Shown in pieces: positions 48,197-56,346 of a stretch of DNA of 64,000 bases. The DNA is from Chryseobacterium phocaeense. GTDB lineage: Bacteria > Bacteroidota > Bacteroidia > Flavobacteriales > Weeksellaceae. A model generated the notes under the pieces. The model searched no databases. It saw only the letters and a list, made by a program, of their open reading frames with translations, and was not told the origin of the DNA. Made by a program: the position numbers and the translations under genes. The stretch's first letter is position 1; every line of letters begins with the position of its first letter. The stretch is taken from assembly GCF_900169075.1 (NCBI RefSeq), contig NZ_LT827015.1, positions 3,240,158 through 3,304,157 of the forward strand. Reading direction: 5' to 3'.

Positions 48197-49771
48197 TTAT
48201 TTCTTAATTAATTTTGCAGTTGCCGTTTTATTTGTATCCGTCTTTATCGTCACCAGATAAGCCCCCTGAACTAAATTCTGGCTATTTATCTTCGTCACCT
48301 TATTCTTAGTCTTCAAGCTCTGAAGCTGCCTTCCGCCCATGTCGTATAATAGAATATCAGCTTCCTTGAATTCAAAGCCGATTTCTACATAAGCAAAATC
48401 TGAAACCGGGTTTGGATAGATTTTTATGTCTTGTTTTTCAATCAGCTTATTAATCTGGCTGTCTCCAAGTTTCACAATCTTCCAGTTTTCCTTTCCTAAT
48501 TCTTCTGCGCTGGTTCCGGCCAGAATAATAGATCCATCCCGGTTCAGCTTAATATCTGAAAGCCTCTCTTCTCTTTTTCTGGATTCTCCTTTTACATGTT
48601 TTCTCCACTTCTCATTACCATCCTTATCTAAATACAGCATCCAGAAGGTTTCATCCTCTGCTTCAATCCTTCCTTCTGCCTGAGTGTAGCCACCTAACAA
48701 AACTCCTTTTGAAGTTTTATCATCTGCGGAATGCAGAACACTTGCTCCCATCAGAATATCTCTGTTTCCGAAATTGTAAGATTTTTGCCAGATTTCTTCA
48801 CCTCTTTCGTTCAATGAAATTAGCCACAGGTCTGTTCCTTCTTCTATTCCTATGGTTTTATTCCCTGATCGTTCCGACCTGGATTCGCCACCGATTAAAA
48901 ATCCGTTGGATGTTAAGGCTAATGTTCTTAGATGGTCATCTCCTTTTCCTCCGAAGTTCTTTTCCCATTCTACCTTATTATCCTTTGAAATCTTGATGAC
49001 CCAAAAATCCCCTTCACCATAGTTGTCTGTTTTCTTTGATCCGCCCAGGCCACTTCTGGAGTACATCCCAACCAAAACACCTCCATCCTTAGAAGGAATC
49101 ATTTTCTCTACCTCATCTAATCCCTTTCCTCCTAAAATAAGTTGAGAAAGCTCCTTTGCATCTTTATCCAGTTTAATAATCAGGGCATCTTTAGATCCGT
49201 AGCCTTTAGTAGAGCCCTGAACATTTCCTGCTACAAAGAATCCCATGTCTGTAGTCTGTACTACGGCACGGGCTTCCTCAGAAGAAGAGCTTCCCAAGGT
49301 TTTCTGCCATAATTCATCCCCAAATTCATTTAGTCTGATGAGCCAAATATCTGATCCTCCCTTGGAATCTTCCTTTTTATCCAGACCTTTTCCTGAATAT
49401 GAAGTTCCTGCAAGAAGATTTCCTCCATCCTGAGTGTTTACGGAGGCAGACAGATAGTCATGGTTATTTCCTGAGAAATATTTTTCCCAGACATCTTCTC
49501 CCTGCTGGTTAAGCTTCACGAGGTGGAAGTCATAACCACAATTTTGTTTCTTGGCTCCTGAGCCTGTAGAAGGAGAAGTTGTAGCAGAGCTGCTACGTGA
49601 TTGGATGCTGCTTCCCGTAATTAAATACTGACCATCTATGGTTGTTGTGACCTGGCTTAGGAAATCCTGAGTGCCGGATTTAATATCCCGTTGCCATGCT
49701 ACCTCTGTTTCCTGGGCTGATACTCCCAGAAATGCACACAAGACCAGTGCACCTAAGTAATTTTTTTTCAT
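48197..49771 (-). CDS. T9SS type A sorting domain protein, first gene of the RHS operon
   Basis: A 524-aa secreted protein. Signal peptide MKKNYLGALVLCAFLGVSA, then QE. The middle consists of ~50-residue propeller-like repeats (GGSDIWLIRLNEFGDELWQK, GEGDFWVIKISKDNKVEWEK, EGTDLWLISLNERGEEIWQK). The C-terminal 80 residues form a type A sorting signal (DIKIYPNPVSDFAYVEIGFE ... GAYLVTIKTDTNKTATAKLI KK), directing export by the type IX system and anchoring or release at the surface. It starts the operon that continues with the DUF5977 and RHS genes. Confidence 0.88.
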   Translation of the reverse strand: MKKNYLGALVLCAFLGVSAQETEVAWQRDIKSGTQDFLSQVTTTIDGQYLITGSSIQSRSSSATTSPSTGSGAKKQNCGYDFHLVKLNQQGEDVWEKYFSGNNHDYLSASVNTQDGGNLLAGTSYSGKGLDKKEDSKGGSDIWLIRLNEFGDELWQKTLGSSSSEEARAVVQTTDMGFFVAGNVQGSTKGYGSKDALIIKLDKDAKELSQLILGGKGLDEVEKMIPSKDGGVLVGMYSRSGLGGSKKTDNYGEGDFWVIKISKDNKVEWEKNFGGKGDDHLRTLALTSNGFLIGGESRSERSGNKTIGIEEGTDLWLISLNERGEEIWQKSYNFGNRDILMGASVLHSADDKTSKGVLLGGYTQAEGRIEAEDETFWMLYLDKDGNEKWRKHVKGESRKREERLSDIKLNRDGSIILAGTSAEELGKENWKIVKLGDSQINKLIEKQDIKIYPNPVSDFAYVEIGFEFKEADILLYDMGGRQLQSLKTKNKVTKINSQNLVQGAYLVTIKTDTNKTATAKLIKK

Positions 49772-49950
49772 AATTGTTATTTTTTGCGCGAATTTAAAGA
49801 TTATATTCTGATTCTCAGATAAGAAACCGTAAATTATAACGGTTATGTATAGAGCTAGCTCTTTATCCCGATAAACAAAGTGTTTTCATAATGTGTTGTT
49901 TTTTAAATGTTTATACTCTATTTTTCTGTAATGCAAAGCTATTACAGGGG

Positions 49951-49969
49951 TGCGACAAAGCATGTCGTA
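49951..49969. promoter_or_regulatory. Palindrome TGCGACA-AAGCA-TGTCGTA
   Basis: Near-copy of 40094-40114, about 180 bp upstream of the first gene of the T9SS/RHS operon. Both copies bracket that operon. Confidence 0.5.
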
Positions 49970-50043
49970 TTTTATCGCGAATGATCGCAAACGCGATAAA
50001 TTTTCAAAATATTTATTTTTTATACTGTTTTTATATAAGGAAA

Positions 50044-50201
50044 GGCACGGAGCAAAAGTCAATCCGTATTAGAGGTACTAGGATACCCAAAGACCAGAAA
50101 GACTCCGCCCGTGCCCAATATAGGACATGGGCGTAAGCCTATCAAATTTGGTCTTTTAAGAAGATTCCTAGTTTTCTAATACCATTGATAGAAGCTTACG
50201 C
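50044..50201. other. Strongly structured non-coding element with two competing folds
   Basis: Fold 1 is a long nested hairpin: GTATTAG/CTAATAC (50066-50072 with 50176-50182), ACTAGGA/TCCTAGT (50077-50083 with 50166-50172), AAAGACCA/TGGTCTTT (50089-50096 with 50149-50156), and CGCCC/GGGCG (50106-50110 with 50129-50133). Fold 2 pairs 50131-50145 with 50185-50201 (GCGTAAGC and CTATCAA blocks) and GGCACGG 50044-50050 with CCGTGCC 50109-50115. The block is more GC-rich than its surroundings. A structured RNA, an att-like or mobile-element end are all possible; no known motif was recognised. Confidence 0.6.
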
Positions 50202-50351
50202 TTGTTTCGTTAAAATTATTGTTGCGAAGATAAAAATATTTTTGAAACTGAATTATTAAATTCACAGAAAGAAGAAATATATTTTAAAGCAGCCTTCTAC
50301 TTTATGAACAATCCCTTTATTGTCTTGTAATAATAATTCACTATTAAATTA

Positions 50352-51518
50352 TTATTTAATCCTTTTTTTCTCAGTAAAAAAACTCTTGCATAATAAAAGT
50401 TTTGAAAAATCCATATCCCATAGTGGCTCATTTTTATTAATTACAATCAGTGTTTCATCATTGAGATCAAAAGGTTCTACAAAGCAATAATAAAGTAATC
50501 GCCCTACAATTGCTTTAATAATCTTACCCTTATTATTCAATTCACAATATAGATAGCAGGGAGTATTTTTTCTATTGATATTAAATTGAAAGAGGATATG
50601 TTCTTTCACTATTCTTTTTTTTCCAGAGAAAGACCATCCACTTAGTCGTTTCACTCTTCCTTTATTAGATATTACATATTGGTCTTCAAAACCTATTATA
50701 GGGATTGGCTTCCAATATTCACCGGGAAGATTCTCTACAGATAGGTTCATACATGGCGGTGGATTGTTTTTATTAATCCTGGGTCTCCCAAGGTTTTTCC
50801 AGAGTGCTTCATTAAACAACTTTCCAGATGTAGCTTTTATTCCATTTATCAGAAACTCTTCCTTACTTGGTGGATCGCTTTGCAAAAACCACCGAAATGC
50901 TCCGGCTGTTAAAAATATTTTATTGATTACATTTATAATTCTTTCGCAGGAAATGCCAAGTTCTTTTTCGGCAGCATAAATACTATCAAATTGATTGATT
51001 AGTACACCTTCTAAATTATATTGGCTAACAGGTTGCAGATATATGACGTGTATATTTTTAGCCCTGTTTGAATGATACATTCTAAGGCTTTCTTCTTTTA
51101 CTGAAATTTTCTCCAGATTATTACAATGCATATGAAGTCTATTATTATCCTTGGGTATAATAACGACAGTACGATCTTCCAAATCAAATTCTTCAATAAA
51201 ATGATAATACACAATACGGCCTAAAGACTTTGTATGAGCTTTACCGTTTCGTGAAAGTTTACATTGTAAATTATAAGTATAGCTTTGGAGATAATTATTG
51301 AAATTTTTAGAGAAAAGTGGTTGTAAAATCAATTCTTCCAACATGTATCTGTACCCCAGAGGAGATTGAAACCAACGCTTACATCTTTTTACCCGCCCAT
51401 AGTTCGAGATTTCATAATTCTCAAAACCTTCAATAGGTTTCCACTCTTCATCAGGAAGGTTTTTAAGTGATTTATTATAAAGCACATTCTTTAAATATTG
51501 ATCTTCCAGTTCATTCAT
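50352..51518 (-). CDS. Tandem NUMOD4 protein with degenerate HNH-like segments
   Basis: A 388-aa protein made of two similar halves. Each opens with a NUMOD4 block (EWKPIEGFENYEISNYGRVK and YWKPIPIIGFEDQYVISNKG), a DNA-binding module of homing endonucleases, followed by a segment where HNH nucleases would have their catalytic His (VVIIPKDNNRLHMHCNNLE; TLIVINKNEPLWDMDF), but the NHxD-type His is not seen. Between them ENLYGV..FDSIYAAEKELGIS-type sequence resembles NUMOD1. It may be a DNA-binding protein rather than a nuclease. ATG 51516-51518 is used; the upstream TTG at 51545 is less likely. Confidence 0.7.
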   Translation of the reverse strand: MNELEDQYLKNVLYNKSLKNLPDEEWKPIEGFENYEISNYGRVKRCKRWFQSPLGYRYMLEELILQPLFSKNFNNYLQSYTYNLQCKLSRNGKAHTKSLGRIVYYHFIEEFDLEDRTVVIIPKDNNRLHMHCNNLEKISVKEESLRMYHSNRAKNIHVIYLQPVSQYNLEGVLINQFDSIYAAEKELGISCERIINVINKIFLTAGAFRWFLQSDPPSKEEFLINGIKATSGKLFNEALWKNLGRPRINKNNPPPCMNLSVENLPGEYWKPIPIIGFEDQYVISNKGRVKRLSGWSFSGKKRIVKEHILFQFNINRKNTPCYLYCELNNKGKIIKAIVGRLLYYCFVEPFDLNDETLIVINKNEPLWDMDFSKLLLCKSFFTEKKRIK

Positions 51519-52029
51519 AAATTGAAGATTTCTTTTTGTATACAAATTATATAATATTTATATGGAATATTGGACGTAAGTAATTGACAAAATATAATGA
51601 TTTTGAGAATATTTAAAAGTGTTCAAATATAAATTTAATGCTCTATAAGCTTTCTCACATGCAAACAGATAGCGAGATACGCTAGATATGCATAAATTCA
51701 GCAACTGATTCTATTAATTATATTTTCAAAAATTCTGGAATAGGAAAACAGGTAAGATTGTAATTACGTAGTCCCTATTTTTAAAGTAAATTCATTGATT
51801 CTTTTTACCTATAATGGTTTGAAGTGCCTTTTATTACTACAGAAATCTAATACAGTTCTTTTAAAGCTCTTGTGTTCACCTTGTGTGTCTGTGTGAACCG
51901 CATTTTTATTATTCACATAAATATTTATTGACTCTAAAAATACGGTGTAATTAAAATATTAGCAGAAAAATCTAAATTTTCCTGTTCAAAATTCCAAATG
52001 TATTTATAGGATTATCTTATCGATCATCA
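51519..52029. other. Intergenic region between NUMOD4 gene and integrase
   Basis: 511 bp, AT-rich. No frame on either strand looks coding. It contains a short CTTGTGTTCACC...GTGTGAACCGC stretch that looks like repeat debris. Nothing else was recognised. Confidence 0.6.
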
Positions 52030-53355
52030 TTAATTCACATTTTTGATCGCTAGATCGTCTTTGTTTTCATTATGATCTAATTGCTGCCAATAGGAATACA
52101 TCTGCTCTGAAAGGGTACTGTTATCAATTCCGATATATCCTAAAAATTCAGTTTCGGTCTTGTGGCCTGTAACACTCATGATAATAGCAGTAGGAATCTT
52201 ACTATAATACATGGTTGCGAAGGTTCTTCTACAAATATGTGATGAGATTAAATCGTGGAGAGGATAGCTTCCAAAGACATAGTGTTTTTCAACCTCATCA
52301 TATACTCTTCCATATTCAGCGCGATCTATAGCTGCCAGCTTAGATATTTTTTTCAGATTCTCATTAAAAATAGTCTTTGCACTCTCCAGATTTGTTGAAA
52401 ACTGTGCTGGAAAAGATCCCTTCCTTTTGTCAAGGATTTTCTTTACTTCCACATGAATAGGAACCAAGACAGGAGTTTTGGTTTTCTTTTGGCTTAAATT
52501 GATGAATTCTTTGCCATTGATCGAGACAATTTTTTCAGGGGTCATTCTAAACAAATCCGATGCTCTTTGCCCGGTATAACAACCAATAATCAGCCAGTCA
52601 CGCGTTTGTTCCAGCTTTTCATTGACTATTAATAATTCTTGTATTCTTTGCAGTTCTTCCGGCTTTAAATACGGAGTGGGAGTATCAACAGTAAATCCTT
52701 TTATTTCGCTCAACTGGTCATGGACCTCAATATTATCTATTTTGGCATCTTTGAAAATTGTCTTGGTATATTTCAAATACTTCCCAACTGTATTATCACT
52801 CAGATGCTGCCCCCGAAGAAAGATAACAAACCTGTTTCCAGCAGAAATATTATAATCTGAAACTTTAAGCCTAGTTTTTTCTGTCTTTAAAAATTCCTGG
52901 AACTTATCAACAATCGTTAAATGCTTTTGTCTGGTTCCTTTTGTAATTGGCTTTCCCTTATATTTTCTAAAGGGCAAAATATCAGTCTTATAATGTTCCA
53001 AATAGTTTTCTATAAAATCAAGCTTTTCAATTTTGCGCCCTCCGGAATAGTAAGCATCAATAATTTCAGCCAACCATTCTCCACCTATAATTTCAGTTTC
53101 ATTTCTTTTCCTATACTGTTCTAAAATAAATGATTCCAGTTTTGTTAAGGTATTGATCTGTTCAGTTTGATTCTGTAGTGCCTCTCTGGTTAACGCCGTC
53201 CTCTGCACTACCATGCCTTTTTTAGCATTCCAGTTTTCTGGATTCACTGTTTCGCGGGTTTTTCGTTTATAAACCTGATTGCTGCCTATCGAAAAGCGGA
53301 CATAGATTACTGCACTTTGTTTCTTTGACTGAATAATAAATTTTACCGTAGCCAT
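52030..53355 (-). CDS. Tyrosine-type site-specific recombinase (island integrase)
   Basis: A 441-aa integrase. The N-terminal Arm-binding region (VIYVRFSIGSNQVYKRKTRE) and SAM-like core-binding domain (KFQEFLKTEKTRLKVSDYN) precede the catalytic domain: R264 (YTGQRASDLF), H373-x-x-R376 (SSHICRRTFAT), H398 (VTGHKTETEF) and Y407 (LGYIGID). All key residues are present, so it should be active. It ends the element interior, with its start 200 bp from the right att copy, the usual position of an integrase beside its attachment site. Confidence 0.93.
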   Translation of the reverse strand: MATVKFIIQSKKQSAVIYVRFSIGSNQVYKRKTRETVNPENWNAKKGMVVQRTALTREALQNQTEQINTLTKLESFILEQYRKRNETEIIGGEWLAEIIDAYYSGGRKIEKLDFIENYLEHYKTDILPFRKYKGKPITKGTRQKHLTIVDKFQEFLKTEKTRLKVSDYNISAGNRFVIFLRGQHLSDNTVGKYLKYTKTIFKDAKIDNIEVHDQLSEIKGFTVDTPTPYLKPEELQRIQELLIVNEKLEQTRDWLIIGCYTGQRASDLFRMTPEKIVSINGKEFINLSQKKTKTPVLVPIHVEVKKILDKRKGSFPAQFSTNLESAKTIFNENLKKISKLAAIDRAEYGRVYDEVEKHYVFGSYPLHDLISSHICRRTFATMYYSKIPTAIIMSVTGHKTETEFLGYIGIDNSTLSEQMYSYWQQLDHNENKDDLAIKNVN

Positions 53356-53554
53356 AATCTCTACTTAAATCTTTTAGAAAACAAATTTAGTCAATTTTTA
53401 GACAATAATATGCTTTTTTACCTTAAATACATCTTACTTTATTTAACTACGTAAAGAATAAAAAAAACAAATTAAATACTGAATAACAATAATTTAAATA
53501 TTTAAACACTATAAATTAAAATAAAATGAATTTAAATTGATTAAGGAATTACAC

Positions 53555-53572
53555 TCCCTGTGGGTCTACAAA
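53555..53572 (+). other. Right attachment site: displaced tRNA-Gln 3' end
   Basis: TCCCTGTGGGTCTACAAA, differing from 23911-23928 only by G for A at the sixth base, where the intact copy 2 tRNA-Gln also has G. Directly followed by an orphan terminator. Confidence 0.82.
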
Positions 53573-53602
53573 CCATCCTTTTTTAAGGATGGTTTTTGTT
53601 TT
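53570..53602 (+). terminator. Orphan terminator of the original tRNA-Gln locus
   Basis: Stem AAACCATCCTT / AAGGATGGTTT (11 bp) with loop TTTT and tail TTGTTTT. It begins inside the att copy, as the terminator of an uninterrupted tRNA-Gln would. It may also serve the converging minus-strand gene ending at 53601. Confidence 0.82.
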
Positions 53603-56054
53603 AAAATCCTAAGAGTTTAAATTTAAACTGAATCGCAAAATTATCTTTGAATTTAGGTGTATTGTAATAGCCTACCCTGTAGAAAAAGCCTAAATTAAAC
53701 TGCGACGATAAGAAGTTGTTCCATTCAAGACCCACTTCGTTATATAAATGATCCAGTTTTTTGAATTCGAACTGGTGGAATTCCGGATTTTTCATATCCC
53801 CGATGGTTCCTCTGTAGATCAGGTCAAAGCTGGATACGTTCTTCCCGAAACTTTTGAAATACCACGGTAACCTGTGCGTAAGATATGCACCAACGAACTT
53901 ATCGTTGTAATATCTTCCACCTTCCATTGTGGCAAAACCCAGATAAGAAGTCAGATTAAAATTCAGGCCTCCTCTTCCGTTGCCCAATCCATTCATGGTA
54001 AAATTCTTCCAGACAGGCGCATCACCTGTGATCAGTCCTCCGTACAATCTCACTCCCGTTACCCCAAGTTTTGTCTTAAAGTTATGGACAAAAAGCGCAT
54101 CAAACCTGCTGAAATTAAAATCACCGCCCAATGTTTTATAGCCTTGCTCATAATTCAGGTAGAGTTCCGGAAGGTTCTGTTCGTAGGTATACTTCCCACC
54201 GGGTGTCATGATATTCTTTGAGTTGGGGGAGTATTTTAATGTAATTACTGATGAGGTGAAGTCAAAATTATTCCCGAGGCCTTTAAAATTATAGTCAAAC
54301 TTCGATTCTTCCTGTGTTTTTTTGGCAGCAACATTGATGGTTAATCCATTGGTGATATCATTTTCATAGCTCACCTTAAAACCTTCATAGCCATAGAAAA
54401 CTCCATTATTTATCGCCACTCCAGCGTTCATGATTTTCATTCTGAAATTCCATAAATTTTCGGAAAAACGGCCTGCAGCCATCACGTCATTAAAATATTC
54501 AACACGGAAGAAAGAATTTTTTTCCAATGAGGTGCGGATGTCTACTCCTGCACCATATTTAAGCTTTTTATCGTAAATACCATACGCAAAATATGCATCC
54601 GGAGAGATGTAATTGTTGAAATTCTCATTCAGTTTGGCACCAGCCCCAAACCTGAAATGTTCATATTTATTATATCCAATGATCCTGGCAAGATCAAAAT
54701 CCACCATACCTAACCTTATTTTCCCTTTAAGCAATCCTGCGAGCGCTTTCGCTTTTTGATTAAGTTTGTATTTATTGCTTAAACTGTCAATTTTAGTATA
54801 CGTTGCAGCTTCACGGCCGGTCAGATTTTCGGTACGGTACTGGTCGATCAGCTTTCCATCCGAATTTTTCACCCCGATGGTATAGCCTTTAAACTCTTCC
54901 GGATTTTCTTCAATGGGCGTTTTGAAATCAAAATAATCTGCTGTGACAAAAGCATAGCTGCCGAATCTTTGGCGGTTCTGCTTATCTTTTTCTTTTTCTT
55001 CTTTGCTCTGATCTTTATCCTTCTTTTCATCATCATCAAAAGTAGTTGACCCCATTTTCAGCTTGTAATTTTCTTTTACGAGAAACCATTTGTTTTGTAC
55101 CGGCTTCCAGATGCTGGTAATACTGCCTTCACTTTTAATTTTGCTGTTGCTTTCAATTTTTTTCAGGGCATAGGTCTCCTTATCTACATACAGATACCCA
55201 TTGAATTTTCTCTGCTTTACAGGCTGCTTATAATCTACCTGCCTGAAACGGATGATATAGTTCTGCCGTCCTTCAATTTCAATAGAATCAGTAAGGAAGA
55301 AGCGATAGAGATTTCTGTTTTCTTCACGGATTTCTTTTGGAATCTGATTTTTGTTGGAACGGAAGGCCATGAGTTCATAAATCGGATCTTTTATACCGGC
55401 TACTTTATTATCTAAAATATTGATTTTTTCGCCATATTTTTTTGAATACAGGTTTTGAGAAGCCCTTTCCCATAAAAAGATCTTACTCTCCCCTAAAAGT
55501 TTCATAAGGTTCACAGACTCTACAGAATCCTTGACCTCTGCCGCTTTCATAGGGCGCTGCGGAAGTCTTTTAAGCGAATCTATCCGGTTAGCAATATAGG
55601 CGTTATAGGCATTGATACTGTCTTCATCAAAATCCAGGGAAATCTTCTCGTAAGATTTGAACGAATAGGATTCCAAACTTTTTGGTGAATTCTGCTCATA
55701 GTTTTCATTCACTTTTCTTAGGATTTCCAATGCTCTCGGATCACTTTTATCTTCCAGAACAATGGTCTGAATGTTTTTGGTATTAGGATCGGATTTGGTC
55801 AGGAAAACTTCCATCACCTTATCGACAACAGCATCCTCGTCATTGAATCCATGTGAAGAAACCTGTACCTTTCTGCATTTGGTTCTGAAATTCAAAACTC
55901 CTGACCCATCTGTTCTACCAATCTCTCTGTTGTTGCAGGAAATGATTGCACCGGAAACAGGCTGCTGGTTTGCAGAACTTTTAACCATAATTTTCGACTG
56001 TGAGAAAATGCTGATATACCCCAATAATAACAGCAGGACTAATTTTTTTTTCAT
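53601..56054 (-). CDS. DUF5686 family outer-membrane protein with carboxypeptidase-like regulatory domain
   Basis: An 817-aa exported protein. Signal peptide MKKKLVLLLLLGYISIFS, then QS. Residues about 20-80 form a CarboxypepD_reg-like beta sandwich (QQPVSGAIISCNNREIGRTD). The DUF5686 body follows (PRALEILRKVNENYEQNSPK; LYVDKETYALKKIESNSKI). The C-terminal half is a predicted beta-barrel ending in aromatic strands (NLGFFYRVGYYNTPKFKDNF). The function is unknown. ATG 56052-56054 is preferred over 56069. It is the first host gene right of the island. Confidence 0.85.
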   Translation of the reverse strand: MKKKLVLLLLLGYISIFSQSKIMVKSSANQQPVSGAIISCNNREIGRTDGSGVLNFRTKCRKVQVSSHGFNDEDAVVDKVMEVFLTKSDPNTKNIQTIVLEDKSDPRALEILRKVNENYEQNSPKSLESYSFKSYEKISLDFDEDSINAYNAYIANRIDSLKRLPQRPMKAAEVKDSVESVNLMKLLGESKIFLWERASQNLYSKKYGEKINILDNKVAGIKDPIYELMAFRSNKNQIPKEIREENRNLYRFFLTDSIEIEGRQNYIIRFRQVDYKQPVKQRKFNGYLYVDKETYALKKIESNSKIKSEGSITSIWKPVQNKWFLVKENYKLKMGSTTFDDDEKKDKDQSKEEKEKDKQNRQRFGSYAFVTADYFDFKTPIEENPEEFKGYTIGVKNSDGKLIDQYRTENLTGREAATYTKIDSLSNKYKLNQKAKALAGLLKGKIRLGMVDFDLARIIGYNKYEHFRFGAGAKLNENFNNYISPDAYFAYGIYDKKLKYGAGVDIRTSLEKNSFFRVEYFNDVMAAGRFSENLWNFRMKIMNAGVAINNGVFYGYEGFKVSYENDITNGLTINVAAKKTQEESKFDYNFKGLGNNFDFTSSVITLKYSPNSKNIMTPGGKYTYEQNLPELYLNYEQGYKTLGGDFNFSRFDALFVHNFKTKLGVTGVRLYGGLITGDAPVWKNFTMNGLGNGRGGLNFNLTSYLGFATMEGGRYYNDKFVGAYLTHRLPWYFKSFGKNVSSFDLIYRGTIGDMKNPEFHQFEFKKLDHLYNEVGLEWNNFLSSQFNLGFFYRVGYYNTPKFKDNFAIQFKFKLLGF

Positions 56055-56346
56055 ATTTGTTTTGGTCATTAATTAAGCTAACCCGATACTCTTTTATATG
56101 TTTTAGAGATATTTCAGGAATATGCGGGCCTGAAAAACTGTGGCAAAAAAAGTGCCGTCATCTTATTTCTAAGTACCACATTTTTAAACAGCTACCCTGA
56201 AATCCGCTGATATTAACGTTTTTCCGAGCGCAACTTTATTTAAATATACGAAATAATCAAGGCTTTTAACTTATGGAATAAAATTTGAAAAACCTAAAGG
56301 ATGTGCATTGCAAAATTCACTCTTAATCTTCCAAAACACCACTAAC

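Larger units (their letters stand above)
49772..50351. other. 580-bp intergenic region with several inverted repeats
   Basis: It holds, from left, the T9SS operon promoter (probable -7 TAAATTCG on the minus strand near 49791), palindrome 49951-49969, a 9-bp inverted repeat TTTATCGCG/CGCGATAAA (49971-50000), and the large structured element 50044-50201. No convincing frame. Confidence 0.6.
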
